This document shows positions 50,450-58,493 of a stretch of 64,000 bases of DNA, piece after piece (position 1 is the first letter of the stretch; every line of letters begins with the position of its first letter). The DNA comes from Paenibacillus tarimensis. Lineage in GTDB: Bacteria; Bacillota; Bacilli; Paenibacillales; Paenibacillaceae. The notes below the pieces were generated by a model. The model was given only the letters and a program-made list of their open reading frames with translations. It was not told where the DNA came from and made no database searches. The position numbers and the translations under genes are program-made. The stretch spans positions 310,001-374,000 of the forward strand of contig NZ_JAKGAO010000004.1 in NCBI RefSeq assembly GCF_021532315.1. Direction: 5' to 3'.

Positions 50450-51051
50450 ATTGCAGAGAAGCGGAAGAGCTGTTCGGTATTGTCTGGGATCTGCCGGAGA
50501 ATGATCCGGAACGCCTGGCGTTTGAGCAGCATTTAATAGAATGTGAAGGCTGTGCAGAGCAGTTCGCCATATGGGAAGAAAGCGAAGCCATGATTCGTGA
50601 CTTGTCGCTCGAAATGCCGGAGAGCGCGCCGATCGATCATGTCAACCGCGGTGTTATGGAGCGCATTTATAAAGAAGAGAGCTGGCTTATGCCGGTAACG
50701 GAGCGCTCCTATCGCTTCACAAGGTCATTCCGCCGCAATATTGCCGCTGCTATAGCAAGCTGTATGGCTATGTTTGTAAGCGGGCTGTTTTATTTCCTGT
50801 TCGGTTACTCCGGCAATTCATCATCTAACGAAGTAGTTAAAATGACAGGACTGATTGAAACGGCAGATGCTAATAACCCGGGTGCGACAATCAGTCTGGA
50901 TTACTATCAGGAAGTGCCGGTAGCGAGTATCAGTGACCCGCTTGTCCTTCAGGTTGTACCCAAAATTCCGGAATACTGGATTGCATTGTCAATACTCGGC
51001 ATCATCATGACTCTCCTGTTTATGAATTGGCTGTCAAGGACAAGGTCGTGA
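50446..51051 (+). CDS. Membrane anti-sigma factor with zinc-finger motif
   Basis: The 201 residues hold a ZAS-type motif HLIECEGC (His29, Cys33, Cys36), which binds the ECF sigma factor, then a first hydrophobic segment at about 99-121 and a second near the C-terminus (YWIALSILGIIMTLLFMNWL). With two membrane spans, a short extracytoplasmic loop of about 55 residues would sense the signal. It overlaps the sigma gene by 4 bases. The sigma factor is probably released by proteolysis of this protein, possibly starting with PrsW or another protease; this is inference. Confidence 0.87.
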   Translation: MNCREAEELFGIVWDLPENDPERLAFEQHLIECEGCAEQFAIWEESEAMIRDLSLEMPESAPIDHVNRGVMERIYKEESWLMPVTERSYRFTRSFRRNIAAAIASCMAMFVSGLFYFLFGYSGNSSSNEVVKMTGLIETADANNPGATISLDYYQEVPVASISDPLVLQVVPKIPEYWIALSILGIIMTLLFMNWLSRTRS

Positions 51052-51079
51052 CACATTTGAGGTAAAGGAGCGGGTGCCC

Positions 51080-51673
51080 TTGAGGATTGGGTTAATCCGG
51101 CATGGCAGAACGGAGTGGAATGCCCTTGGCAAAATTCAGGGGCAGACTGACATCCCCCTTAACGAAGAAGGGATACGCCAGGCAGAGGCCTTAGCCAGAA
51201 GGCTGTCAGCAGAGGAAGGGAAATGGGATGCGATCGTATCCAGCGATTTGAAGCGTGCCTACGATACAGCAGCTATTATTGCGCGGACCCTTGATATCCC
51301 TCATCTGCCCCCAGACCCGAGAATCCGGGAACGGTCATTCGGTATCATAGAAGGGACAACAGAGGAGGAGCGTCTGGCACGCTGGGGGACGGACTGGAGA
51401 CAAGCGGATGCCGGACAGGAGAGCGATGAGTCAATCGTAAAACGGGGCATGGCTTTCATTGACGAATGGAGAGCCAGCCAGCCGGAAATCCGTCTTCTTG
51501 TCGTATCCCATGGCAGCTTCCTCGCACAATTGTTTCAGGCGATGTGCCGCCGTGCCAACAATGGATACCTGGTCAATATGTCATTCTCTGTACTGGAGTA
51601 TGTGGATTCGTCGTGGCAGCCTTTATTGGAGAACTGCACCTTGCATCTTCAGGATTTGGAACAGAGAAGCTAG
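51080..51673 (+). CDS. Histidine phosphatase (phosphoglycerate mutase-like)
   Basis: This 197-residue cytoplasmic protein has the phosphohistidine motif LIRHGRTEWN (His8), SSDLKRAYDTA, and VVSHGSFLAQ with the second His. The family covers phosphoglycerate mutases, phosphatases of alpha-ribazole phosphate and others; the substrate here is unknown. I chose TTG at 51080, 9 bases after AGGAG, because the in-frame GTG at 51074 is too close. It follows the sigma/anti-sigma pair by 28 bases and could be cotranscribed. Confidence 0.87.
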   Translation: MRIGLIRHGRTEWNALGKIQGQTDIPLNEEGIRQAEALARRLSAEEGKWDAIVSSDLKRAYDTAAIIARTLDIPHLPPDPRIRERSFGIIEGTTEEERLARWGTDWRQADAGQESDESIVKRGMAFIDEWRASQPEIRLLVVSHGSFLAQLFQAMCRRANNGYLVNMSFSVLEYVDSSWQPLLENCTLHLQDLEQRS

Positions 51674-51702
51674 ACTATTTGATTCAAATTTGAACATTTC
51701 AA

Positions 51703-51741
51703 GAGACTGCAAGCAGGTATTTATCCTGTGGCAGTCTTTTT
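51703..51741 (+). terminator. Terminator after the histidine phosphatase
   Basis: AGACTGC pairs with GCAGTCT, with an inner CAGG/CCTG, followed by TTTTC. Confidence 0.8.
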
Positions 51742-51871
51742 CTATTTATAGGCCTATTACAATTTATTCTATCCATCTGACTAAGACGAGGCGTTATCAT
51801 CCCATCCAGAGGTTTAAATTTTCCCGAATTTCCCATAATGATAGTAAATCATGCGAAGCGGAGGCGGGAAA

Positions 51872-53110
51872 ATGAACTTGGCAGAGATGCTGGGCTATGC
51901 GGATATCGCCCAACTGGCCCGGATTGCCGGTGTTTACCGCTGTGATTGCAGCGGCCACTCAAAGCATGAATTGATTCAGGCTATCCTGGTAGCAGTAAGC
52001 GGGAAAGAGCTGTTCGATAACCAACTTGAGGACATGCCTGTCGAGGATCTTCGTTTTCTCAATTCCCTGCTGTTTGATTCCAGAGATGCCTTCAGTCTGG
52101 AGGACTTAGTTGCCCGTGCCAGAAACTGCAGCTTTGGCAAGGATGATCAGTCAGCGGTTACAGGTGCAAGAAGCGCAATAAGCGCAAGTGAGATGCTCCC
52201 GGGTAGCGAACAGAGCAGGAAAGAGCCTGCAGACAAGCCAGTCTCCAAACGCTCAAGCAAGAAAGTTAAGCCGGCGGCAGAGCCAGGGCCACGTGATACC
52301 ATAGCGAGGTTTAAGCATTTGGGATGGCTGTTTAACGGACACAGTGGAATGGACCGATATCTGTTTCATGTGCCGAGCGACCTGAAGCAGCGCTTTAAGG
52401 AGGCGCTGGCAAGACGATACCGCAGAGCAATCAAGGAATGCGGGGAGCCTCCTGTCTACCGGGATGAGCAGCTGCTGCTGGCGGATGACATTCTGCATTT
52501 ACTCCGCTATGTGGAACAACAGGAAATTCCGCTTACTGTGGAGGGGGCAATGTACAAACGGCAGACTCTGCAGGTGCTTGAGCTGATGTCCATTACGGAG
52601 GAAATGCCTGTCAAGGGAGCCTGGCGTTTCGGTTATGGCCGAAGATTCAAGGATTACCCGGACCGGTTGTCCCTGCTGTACGACTATTGTTATTACAGCG
52701 GGCTGATCTCGGAATCGGATATGCGATTAACCCTCACCATGGCGGGTAAAGAAAAACTAGAAGGTAAGCGCAGAGAAGAGCCATCGGAGCTGTATCGCTT
52801 TTGGCTTCGCCTGTATAAGGGAGCAGTACCGAATCTGACAGCGATCGTCCACTGGATCGACGAGCTTGCTGTCAAATGGGTCGCAATAGACCCGCTAAGA
52901 TCAGAACTGCTGCCGCTTATCAGACCCTTCTATTACGATTCGGCGGAAACGGTATTCAACCAGCGGGTAATCATGATGATGCTGCATTTGGGTTTGCTGC
53001 GTGTAGGAGAGGATGAACAAGGCTGTCAGGTTGTCCGAATGACTGCTGCTGGACATGCGATTGTCCGTGGCGTTCATGTTTCGGAGCAAGACCACATTCA
53101 ACTTGATTGA
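51872..53110 (+). CDS. Hypothetical protein, 412 residues
   Basis: I cannot assign a family with confidence. The N-terminus (LAEMLGYADIAQLARIAGVYRC) with SKHELIQAIL looks like a small SAP- or Rho-N-like helical domain. A Lys/Ser/Pro-rich linker follows at about residues 95-145, then a helical region with several winged-helix-like blocks. This layout recalls helicase-associated domains of XPB-like proteins, but no helicase motif is present. It ends at the promoter of the next gene. GGAGGCGGG precedes the ATG. It replaces the aroE-ypiA segment of Bacillus. Confidence 0.7.
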   Translation: MNLAEMLGYADIAQLARIAGVYRCDCSGHSKHELIQAILVAVSGKELFDNQLEDMPVEDLRFLNSLLFDSRDAFSLEDLVARARNCSFGKDDQSAVTGARSAISASEMLPGSEQSRKEPADKPVSKRSSKKVKPAAEPGPRDTIARFKHLGWLFNGHSGMDRYLFHVPSDLKQRFKEALARRYRRAIKECGEPPVYRDEQLLLADDILHLLRYVEQQEIPLTVEGAMYKRQTLQVLELMSITEEMPVKGAWRFGYGRRFKDYPDRLSLLYDYCYYSGLISESDMRLTLTMAGKEKLEGKRREEPSELYRFWLRLYKGAVPNLTAIVHWIDELAVKWVAIDPLRSELLPLIRPFYYDSAETVFNQRVIMMMLHLGLLRVGEDEQGCQVVRMTAAGHAIVRGVHVSEQDHIQLD

Positions 53111-53135
53111 CAAGCTGTGGGACGGTTGGTAGAAT
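53107..53135 (+). promoter_or_regulatory. Sigma-A promoter for the carbonic-anhydrase-like gene
   Basis: TTGACA and TAGAAT are 17 bases apart; the -35 overlaps the stop of the upstream gene. Confidence 0.8.
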
Positions 53136-53167
53136 CTCCCCAATATATGGAGAGGGGATAGTCCATC

Positions 53168-53674
53168 GTGATCATTCCATACAGGGGAGTTGTACCAACT
53201 ATAGCTGATCAGGTGTATGTGGCTGAAGGGGCCAAGTTAATTGGCGAAGTCATGATCGGGTCTGAGAGCTCGATATGGTTCAATGCAGTATTAAGGGGCG
53301 ACATGGCTCCAATTGAAATCGGGAAACGGTGCAACATTCAGGATGGCGTGATCGGTCATGTGAATACTGATCAGCCGCTCATTCTGGAGGATGAAGTGTC
53401 GGTTGGTCATGCGGCCGTAATTCATGGCTGCCGCTTAGGTAAGGGCACATTAATCGGTATGGGGGCCATCGTACTAAACGGGGCAGACATCGGTGAATAT
53501 GCTTTAATAGGAGCGGGTTCAATCGTAACCGAAAATAAAAAAATTCCTCCTTATACGCTTTCCTTGGGTTCGCCTGCCAGAGTCGTCAGAGAATTGAACG
53601 AGCACGATCTTCAGCGGATGAAAAGGACGATGGAAAGCTACGTGGCGAAAGGAAAGGAATACAGGACGGGATAA
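53168..53674 (+). CDS. Gamma-carbonic anhydrase family protein
   Basis: This 168-residue protein forms a left-handed beta-helix of hexapeptide repeats (VYVAEGAKLIGEVMIGSES, GKRCNIQDGVIGHV, GHAAVIHGC, GKGTLIGMGAIV). Three zinc-ligand histidines are in VIGHVN, VSVGHAAV and VIHGC. Relatives include YrdA and the Bacillus YtoA. It may hydrate CO2, but activity is often unproven in this family. It has its own promoter and GGAGAGGGG. Confidence 0.88.
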   Translation: MIIPYRGVVPTIADQVYVAEGAKLIGEVMIGSESSIWFNAVLRGDMAPIEIGKRCNIQDGVIGHVNTDQPLILEDEVSVGHAAVIHGCRLGKGTLIGMGAIVLNGADIGEYALIGAGSIVTENKKIPPYTLSLGSPARVVRELNEHDLQRMKRTMESYVAKGKEYRTG

Positions 53675-53697
53675 ACACCGGTATGGGGGTGGATCCT

Positions 53698-53880
53698 ATG
53701 GATAAAATGAAAGTCACGTATGAAGCAATGCTTGGATTGGCTGCGGAAATGGTGCTGGATGAAGCTGTTCTTGATTTCCGTAGGAAACGGATCTATGACG
53801 AAATTGATAGAGCGCTAGCGGATGGGGACGAGGTTGGCTTTCAGAAGCTTACAGAAGAATTAAAGGCATTATGTAACTAA
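53698..53880 (+). CDS. Stand-alone IDEAL domain protein
   Basis: The 60 residues contain LAAEMVLDEAVLDFRRKRIYDEIDRALADGDEVGF in its shorter parts: MVLDEAVLDF, RKRIYDEIDRAL and FQKLTEELK, the pattern of the IDEAL domain. In Bacillus, ReoM (YpiB), encoded just before ypiF, ends in such a domain after a UPF0302 domain; here only the IDEAL part is present. GGGGGTGG precedes ATG 53698. A terminator follows. Confidence 0.78.
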   Translation: MDKMKVTYEAMLGLAAEMVLDEAVLDFRRKRIYDEIDRALADGDEVGFQKLTEELKALCN

Positions 53881-53906
53881 CGGCCATTGAACCTTGCCCG
53901 GCAAAG

Positions 53907-53948
53907 GCCCGTGTCAGCTGTAGAGGACAGCCGCACGGGCTTTTTTTG
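53907..53948 (+). terminator. Terminator after the IDEAL gene
   Basis: GCCCGTG pairs with CACGGGC outside an inner GCTGT/ACAGC stem, followed by seven T. Confidence 0.9.
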
Positions 53949-54054
53949 TTGGCGTAATTATTGGTGCCATGCTCTTTTTACCGTTTGCAGGATTCTGGTG
54001 TTGTGGTAACATGGGAGACGCTGCATGTAGATTGATATGGAGGCAGGGGACAGA

Positions 54055-54477
54055 ATGAAATTCAGTGAATTTGACCATACGCGATGGGCGGAGCTGCAGT
54101 TATACTTTGACACATGCGTGCTGCCTGTTACCGGAATGACAGGAGCTGAATCGCCAGCCGAAGCGACAGAAAAGCTGGAGCAGCTACGTGATCTGCTGGA
54201 TCTGGTTGAAGTTCCTTACAAAGGAAGAACAGTTACTTATCCGGCCTTGCACTATACGGGAGAAGGCAGCAGGCTGGAGGAAGCGGTTGCCTTCGCGGCA
54301 GGGAAGATGAAGAAGAACGGGTTCAAGCATGTGATTGTCGTAAGCCTGCCTGAGCTGGCCGCTGATGTGCCGGATGTTGATTATGTGATTTCCCCTACAC
54401 CAGAAGGTGAACTTCCTCATGGTACAGTCGTCACGAATGCCATACAGCAGCTGTGGAGAAAACAGGCCGAAGGCTGA
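54055..54477 (+). CDS. ypiF: YpiF-like protein (DUF2487)
   Basis: The 140-residue soluble protein has WAELQLYFDTCVLPVTG near the start and VIVVSLPE and VDYVISPTPEG near the end, matching YpiF proteins, and it occupies the same position just before qcrA as in Bacillus. Its role is unknown; the position suggests a link to assembly or control of the cytochrome bc complex. ATG at 54055 follows GGAGGCAGGGG. Confidence 0.8.
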   Translation: MKFSEFDHTRWAELQLYFDTCVLPVTGMTGAESPAEATEKLEQLRDLLDLVEVPYKGRTVTYPALHYTGEGSRLEEAVAFAAGKMKKNGFKHVIVVSLPELAADVPDVDYVISPTPEGELPHGTVVTNAIQQLWRKQAEG

Positions 54478-54541
54478 GTGTATGCTTGTCTGTGCATATT
54501 CATAACTAGCTATGGGGAAAATTAGGTAATGGAAGCTCAAA

Positions 54542-54600
54542 TGTGACAAAATCGCAACAAATTTACGATTGTAAATGTGGAAAGTTTCAAATTATGTGAC
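54542..54600 (+). promoter_or_regulatory. Possible operator region upstream of qcrA
   Basis: TGTGAC occurs at 54542 and 54595, 53 bp apart, and a palindrome TTTAC-N4-GTAAA lies between them at 54562-54575. All are upstream of the -35 at 54607. They could be sites for a respiratory regulator. Confidence 0.35.
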
Positions 54601-54606
54601 GGATTC

Positions 54607-54635
54607 TTGACGCTCCAAACCGCCTAGGCTATTAT
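54607..54635 (+). promoter_or_regulatory. Sigma-A promoter for qcrABC
   Basis: TTGACG and TATTAT are 17 bases apart, 81 bases before qcrA. Confidence 0.65.
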
Positions 54636-54715
54636 AAGTTATGTCTTGGTTCGTCATGGTTTTTGTCGTCCGGACAAGACCAGATATACGATTGGCAAAG
54701 GGGGTAGAACAGTAG

Positions 54716-55249
54716 ATGAGCAAACACGAACAACGTGAACAAACACATAACACCGTGAAACGCAAAGAAATGTCCCGGCGTCAATTTTTGTCATATACGC
54801 TTGGTGGTGCAACCGCATTTATGGCGGGCGGCGCGGTATTGCCGATGATTCGTTTTGCGGTGGATCCGATTCTGACGAAGAAAAGTGAAGGAACGTATGT
54901 GAAGGTTGTTGAGGAGAGCAAGATTACAACCGAGCCTCAGGAATTTAAATTTCAAATTCATCAGGTAGATGGCTGGTATGAGAGTGACCCGCAGCTTTCA
55001 GCGTGGATTTCGAAGGATGAATCAGGGGAGATATTCGCCCTGTCACCTGTCTGTAAGCATTTGGGCTGTACGATTAGCTGGAACACGCAGAACAATAACC
55101 AGTACTTCTGTCCATGCCATGAAGCGCGCTATACGAAAGACGGCAAGAATCTTGCTGTCGCGCCAAATCCGCTGGATGAGTATGAAGTGGAAGTTAGAGA
55201 CGGTTTTGTGTACCTGGGACCTGTCAAAGGCAATACACGTGTGGAATAA
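54716..55249 (+). CDS. qcrA: Menaquinol:cytochrome c reductase Rieske subunit
   Basis: This 177-residue protein has a twin-arginine-like signal anchor (SRRQFLSYTLGGATAFMAGG) and a Rieske domain outside the membrane with CKHLGC and CPCHEARY, the four Cys/His ligands and two disulfide Cys of the [2Fe-2S] cluster. It passes electrons from menaquinol to the c-type heme. The length is near that of B. subtilis QcrA. AAAGGGGG precedes the ATG. Confidence 0.95.
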   Translation: MSKHEQREQTHNTVKRKEMSRRQFLSYTLGGATAFMAGGAVLPMIRFAVDPILTKKSEGTYVKVVEESKITTEPQEFKFQIHQVDGWYESDPQLSAWISKDESGEIFALSPVCKHLGCTISWNTQNNNQYFCPCHEARYTKDGKNLAVAPNPLDEYEVEVRDGFVYLGPVKGNTRVE

Positions 55250-55265
55250 GGAGGCGTAACAACAG

Positions 55266-55937
55266 ATGTTTAAGACGGTATACAACTGGATTGACGAACG
55301 TCTGGATATCACGCCGATGTGGAGGGACGTTGCGGATCATGAAGTACCGGAGCACGTTAACCCGGCGCACCATTTCTCCGCATTCGTATATTGCTTCGGC
55401 GGGCTGACGTTTTTTATTACAGTCATTCAAATTCTGTCAGGTATGTTCCTGACCATGTATTACGTGCCGGATATTATTAACGCTTACGCGAGCGTTGACT
55501 ATCTGCAGCATAAGGTCGCCTTCGGCGGTATCGTACGCGGCATGCACCACTGGGGTGCCAGTCTTGTTATTGTCATGATGTTCCTACATACACTTCGGGT
55601 ATTCTTCACCGGCTCCTATAAGGCGCCTCGTGAAATGAACTGGGTAGTAGGGATGCTTATCTTCTTCATTATGTTAGGACTTGGATTCACCGGTTATCTG
55701 CTTCCGTGGGATAACAAAGCTTATTACGCCACTAAGGTAGGCATTCAGATTGCCGAATCCGTCCCTTACCTGGGACCGTATATTCAAGAACTGCTCCAGG
55801 GCGGTGAAGTCGTCGGCGCTCAGACGCTGACCCGATTCTTTGCGATTCACGTATTTTTCCTGCCGGGCGCGCTGCTGGCCATGCTGGGGGCTCACTTCCT
55901 CATGATCCGCAGACAAGGTATTTCCGGACCACTATAA
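55266..55937 (+). CDS. qcrB: Menaquinol:cytochrome c reductase cytochrome b subunit
   Basis: This 223-residue, four-helix protein is a cytochrome b6-type subunit. Heme ligands are in RGMHHWGASLVIVMMFLH and in FFAIHVFFLPG and later GAHFLMI; a Cys near residue 43 (VYCFGG) may hold the extra heme c as in Bacillus. EEHV-like N-terminal PEHVNPAHHFSAF is typical. It starts 16 bases after qcrA with AAGGAGG. Confidence 0.95.
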   Translation: MFKTVYNWIDERLDITPMWRDVADHEVPEHVNPAHHFSAFVYCFGGLTFFITVIQILSGMFLTMYYVPDIINAYASVDYLQHKVAFGGIVRGMHHWGASLVIVMMFLHTLRVFFTGSYKAPREMNWVVGMLIFFIMLGLGFTGYLLPWDNKAYYATKVGIQIAESVPYLGPYIQELLQGGEVVGAQTLTRFFAIHVFFLPGALLAMLGAHFLMIRRQGISGPL

Positions 55938-55956
55938 TAGAAGGGAGAGCTGCACC

Positions 55957-56841
55957 ATGTCCGAAAGCTACAAAGCCAAGGAACGCGTGGTATATGTGGG
56001 CGACTCCCGGGTTCGCAAAGGGAATATGCCTAACGTGCCAGCAGATTACACGTCTTATCCAGGTAAATCGGAAGCATTCATTCCGAACTTCCTGCTGAAA
56101 GAATGGATGGTCGGCTGTGTTGTATTAGTCGGCTTCCTCGTACTTACCATGGCTCATCCGGCTCCGCTCGGTTATCCGGCTGACCCGACGAACGGTGCCT
56201 TCATACCGATGCCGGACTGGTACTTTCTGTTCATTTATCAGCTGCTGAAATATCCATATCTCTCCGAGAACTATGTAGTCCTCGGTACGATCGGGATTCC
56301 GGGAATTGCGTTCGGTGCGCTGCTGCTTGCACCATTCCTGGACACAGGCAAGGAACGCCGTTTCTACCGTCGTCCAATTGCATCTTCACTGATGATTCTC
56401 TCGCTCATCGCATGCGTATATCTGACCAAGGTATCCTGGGATCACTACACGCATGAGCTTGAGAAGACGAACACGATTCCTGAGCACATCGAGCGTGAGG
56501 AGAAGGCTCGTGAAGCGGCTATGGCTGGCAAGGAGCGTCCGAACTACACGAAGCAGCCTGAGCTGCCTGCGGTTGTTGATGCCGGTGATCCGGCAACAAG
56601 CATTATCCAGGCGCAGTGTCTGTCCTGTCACGGCACCGAGTACGAAGGCAGAGGAAATATACCTCCGCTTCGTGGGGTAGGCGACAAGTACTCGAAAGAG
56701 GAGATCGCTGAGATCGTGACGAACGGCCGTGGCGGTATGCCGGCGTTTGGCGAAGGAAAAGGCGGTAATGTTGAGCTGTCCGCTGAAGAGATCGACCAGG
56801 TAGCTACCTGGCTAGCGAAGCAGAAGGCGGCAGCCGAATAA
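55957..56841 (+). CDS. qcrC: Menaquinol:cytochrome c reductase cytochrome b/c subunit
   Basis: The 294 residues fuse a subunit IV-like membrane part (PDWYFLFIYQLLKYP, several helices) to a C-terminal cytochrome c domain with the heme site CLSCH (about residues 221-225) and the Met ligand in GGMPAFG. This fusion is the usual Gram-positive arrangement. It completes the bc complex with qcrA and qcrB, and a strong terminator follows. Confidence 0.95.
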   Translation: MSESYKAKERVVYVGDSRVRKGNMPNVPADYTSYPGKSEAFIPNFLLKEWMVGCVVLVGFLVLTMAHPAPLGYPADPTNGAFIPMPDWYFLFIYQLLKYPYLSENYVVLGTIGIPGIAFGALLLAPFLDTGKERRFYRRPIASSLMILSLIACVYLTKVSWDHYTHELEKTNTIPEHIEREEKAREAAMAGKERPNYTKQPELPAVVDAGDPATSIIQAQCLSCHGTEYEGRGNIPPLRGVGDKYSKEEIAEIVTNGRGGMPAFGEGKGGNVELSAEEIDQVATWLAKQKAAAE

Positions 56842-56854
56842 TACTATTAACGAA

Positions 56855-56887
56855 GCCTGACCGTTACTTGTAACGGTCAGGTTTTTT
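56855..56887 (+). terminator. Terminator after qcrC
   Basis: CCTGACCGTTAC pairs with GTAACGGTCAGG around a short loop, followed by TTTTTT. Confidence 0.92.
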
Positions 56888-56963
56888 ATGTCACAATAAG
56901 GGAATTAGGACAAGGTTAAGGATATACATAAGCATTATTTACTGAACAGAAAGAGGTGTTAGC

Positions 56964-57605
56964 TTGTCAATCTCCTGGTTATGGAGCCGAGCGCTCCTGC
57001 TTAACCGCAGCTTTTTATGGCTGCTCTTTGCGGTAAATGCGGCAGGAACGGTCTACGGCTATATGTGGTACGGGGACCAGCTGGCGGAGACGGCCGCGAA
57101 CCATCCTCTATGGAGGCTGGTTTTCGTGCCGGACAGTCCGACGGCGAGTCTTTTTTTTACATTGTCGCTGCTGTTCCTGCTCTATCCTCCGGGCAGGGAT
57201 AACCGTTTGTTGAACCTGCTCCGGGCATTCGTAGAAGCCTTTGCTGTACTCACGCTTATTAAATACGGTGTCTGGGCGGTAGGCATCAACTTTGCGCAGC
57301 AGGCGCAAGGAAGTCCGCTAGACTGGCAGAACTGGATGCTTATTGTCTCACATGCCAGCATGGCTGTTGAAGGTCTGCTGTATATCCGGTTTATGATCTT
57401 TGGCCGTGCTGCAGCCTGCGTCATACTGGGCTGGCTGCTGCTTAATGATACAGTCGATTACACATTTGACGTCTATCCATGGCTTCCCGGTGTGCTTGAA
57501 CCACATGTGACGGCTGTAAGGAACCTTACTGTTCTGCTGTCCTTAATAAGCTTCTTAGTCAGTCTGCTGGCATTGTCGCTGGTACAACGGGGCAGAAAGG
57601 CATAA
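56964..57605 (+). CDS. ypjA: YpjA-like membrane protein (DUF1405)
   Basis: This 213-residue protein has about six hydrophobic helices and the DUF1405 features: NAAGTVYGYMWYGDQLAET near residue 25 and WMLIVSHASMAVEGLL. It lies directly after qcrC, as in Bacillus. TTG at 56964 follows AAAGAGGTG. Function is unknown. Confidence 0.83.
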   Translation: MSISWLWSRALLLNRSFLWLLFAVNAAGTVYGYMWYGDQLAETAANHPLWRLVFVPDSPTASLFFTLSLLFLLYPPGRDNRLLNLLRAFVEAFAVLTLIKYGVWAVGINFAQQAQGSPLDWQNWMLIVSHASMAVEGLLYIRFMIFGRAAACVILGWLLLNDTVDYTFDVYPWLPGVLEPHVTAVRNLTVLLSLISFLVSLLALSLVQRGRKA

Positions 57606-57648
57606 AAAGGACGACTTCCCCATAGGATGGTAGGGGAGGGGATGTCCA

Positions 57649-58485
57649 TTGAAATTTCACAAGTTAATGCTGCTGTTAGCGGCTCTCTTGATATGCTCCG
57701 GCTATGCGCAGGCCTCTGGTGAAGAGGCTGTTCCGCCGGAGGGAGGAAGCAAGCTTGAGCAGCTTGCCGTTTTGGCGGATGGCTTCTATCAGGCATCGAT
57801 GGATAGCAACCGCCAGCTGGCATACAGCTATTTGACACGTCTGAAGCGCTTGACGGCAGATGCTGAACTGCGGCAAATCGGAAACAGGGAAGGCTGGCAC
57901 GCGGTTGACGAGCGCGTGATAAAAGCGGAATCTTCCGTAAAGGATGGCCGTACGGCCTACAGGTGGAGGGAAGAGGCGACACAGCTGCGTCTTGCTGTTG
58001 ATGCCCTGGCCAAGGAGCATCAGTCATTATGGATGCAGTACGAACAGCTGCTTCGCGATGATTTGGGGAGGCTTAAGCAGGCGTGGAAGCGGGGCGGGAG
58101 AGATGGAGCACAAGCTGCTCAAGCCGCATTGTCCCAGCTTAAGCAGCACACTGAACGGCTTGAGACAGCGGCTTATGTGGCACGCGGTGCAGAGCCGGTT
58201 AACCTGCTCAAGGATCGAATCAGCTATACCGCTAAGCTGATCCGGACGGCTGAAGACGGCGATGTGAAGCAGAGCTGGGTGGACCAGTCGCTCCTTATGC
58301 TAACAGACGCCATTGATCAGCTGTTCGAGCCCGGGGAACAGGCTGTTGATGTGCCCGTGGCTGGCAGTCCGGCATGGCAGTGGATGTTTACGATCAGCCT
58401 GATCATACTTGCTGCCTTGTTCTATACCGGACTCCAGAAATACCGGTTCGACCGGGATGGAATAACACCGGCCAGACGAGGCTAA
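57649..58485 (+). CDS. ypjB: Sporulation protein YpjB
   Basis: The 278-residue protein has an N-terminal signal peptide (LLLAALLICSGYAQAS), a largely helical external domain with LADGFYQASMDSNRQLAYSY, and one C-terminal transmembrane helix (about residues 244-260). This is the YpjB layout, a protein expressed during sporulation in Bacillus. TTG at 57649 follows GGGGAGGGG. Mutant effects in Bacillus are mild, and the molecular role is unknown. Confidence 0.82.
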   Translation: MKFHKLMLLLAALLICSGYAQASGEEAVPPEGGSKLEQLAVLADGFYQASMDSNRQLAYSYLTRLKRLTADAELRQIGNREGWHAVDERVIKAESSVKDGRTAYRWREEATQLRLAVDALAKEHQSLWMQYEQLLRDDLGRLKQAWKRGGRDGAQAAQAALSQLKQHTERLETAAYVARGAEPVNLLKDRISYTAKLIRTAEDGDVKQSWVDQSLLMLTDAIDQLFEPGEQAVDVPVAGSPAWQWMFTISLIILAALFYTGLQKYRFDRDGITPARRG

Positions 58486-58493
58486 ATCCAGTC

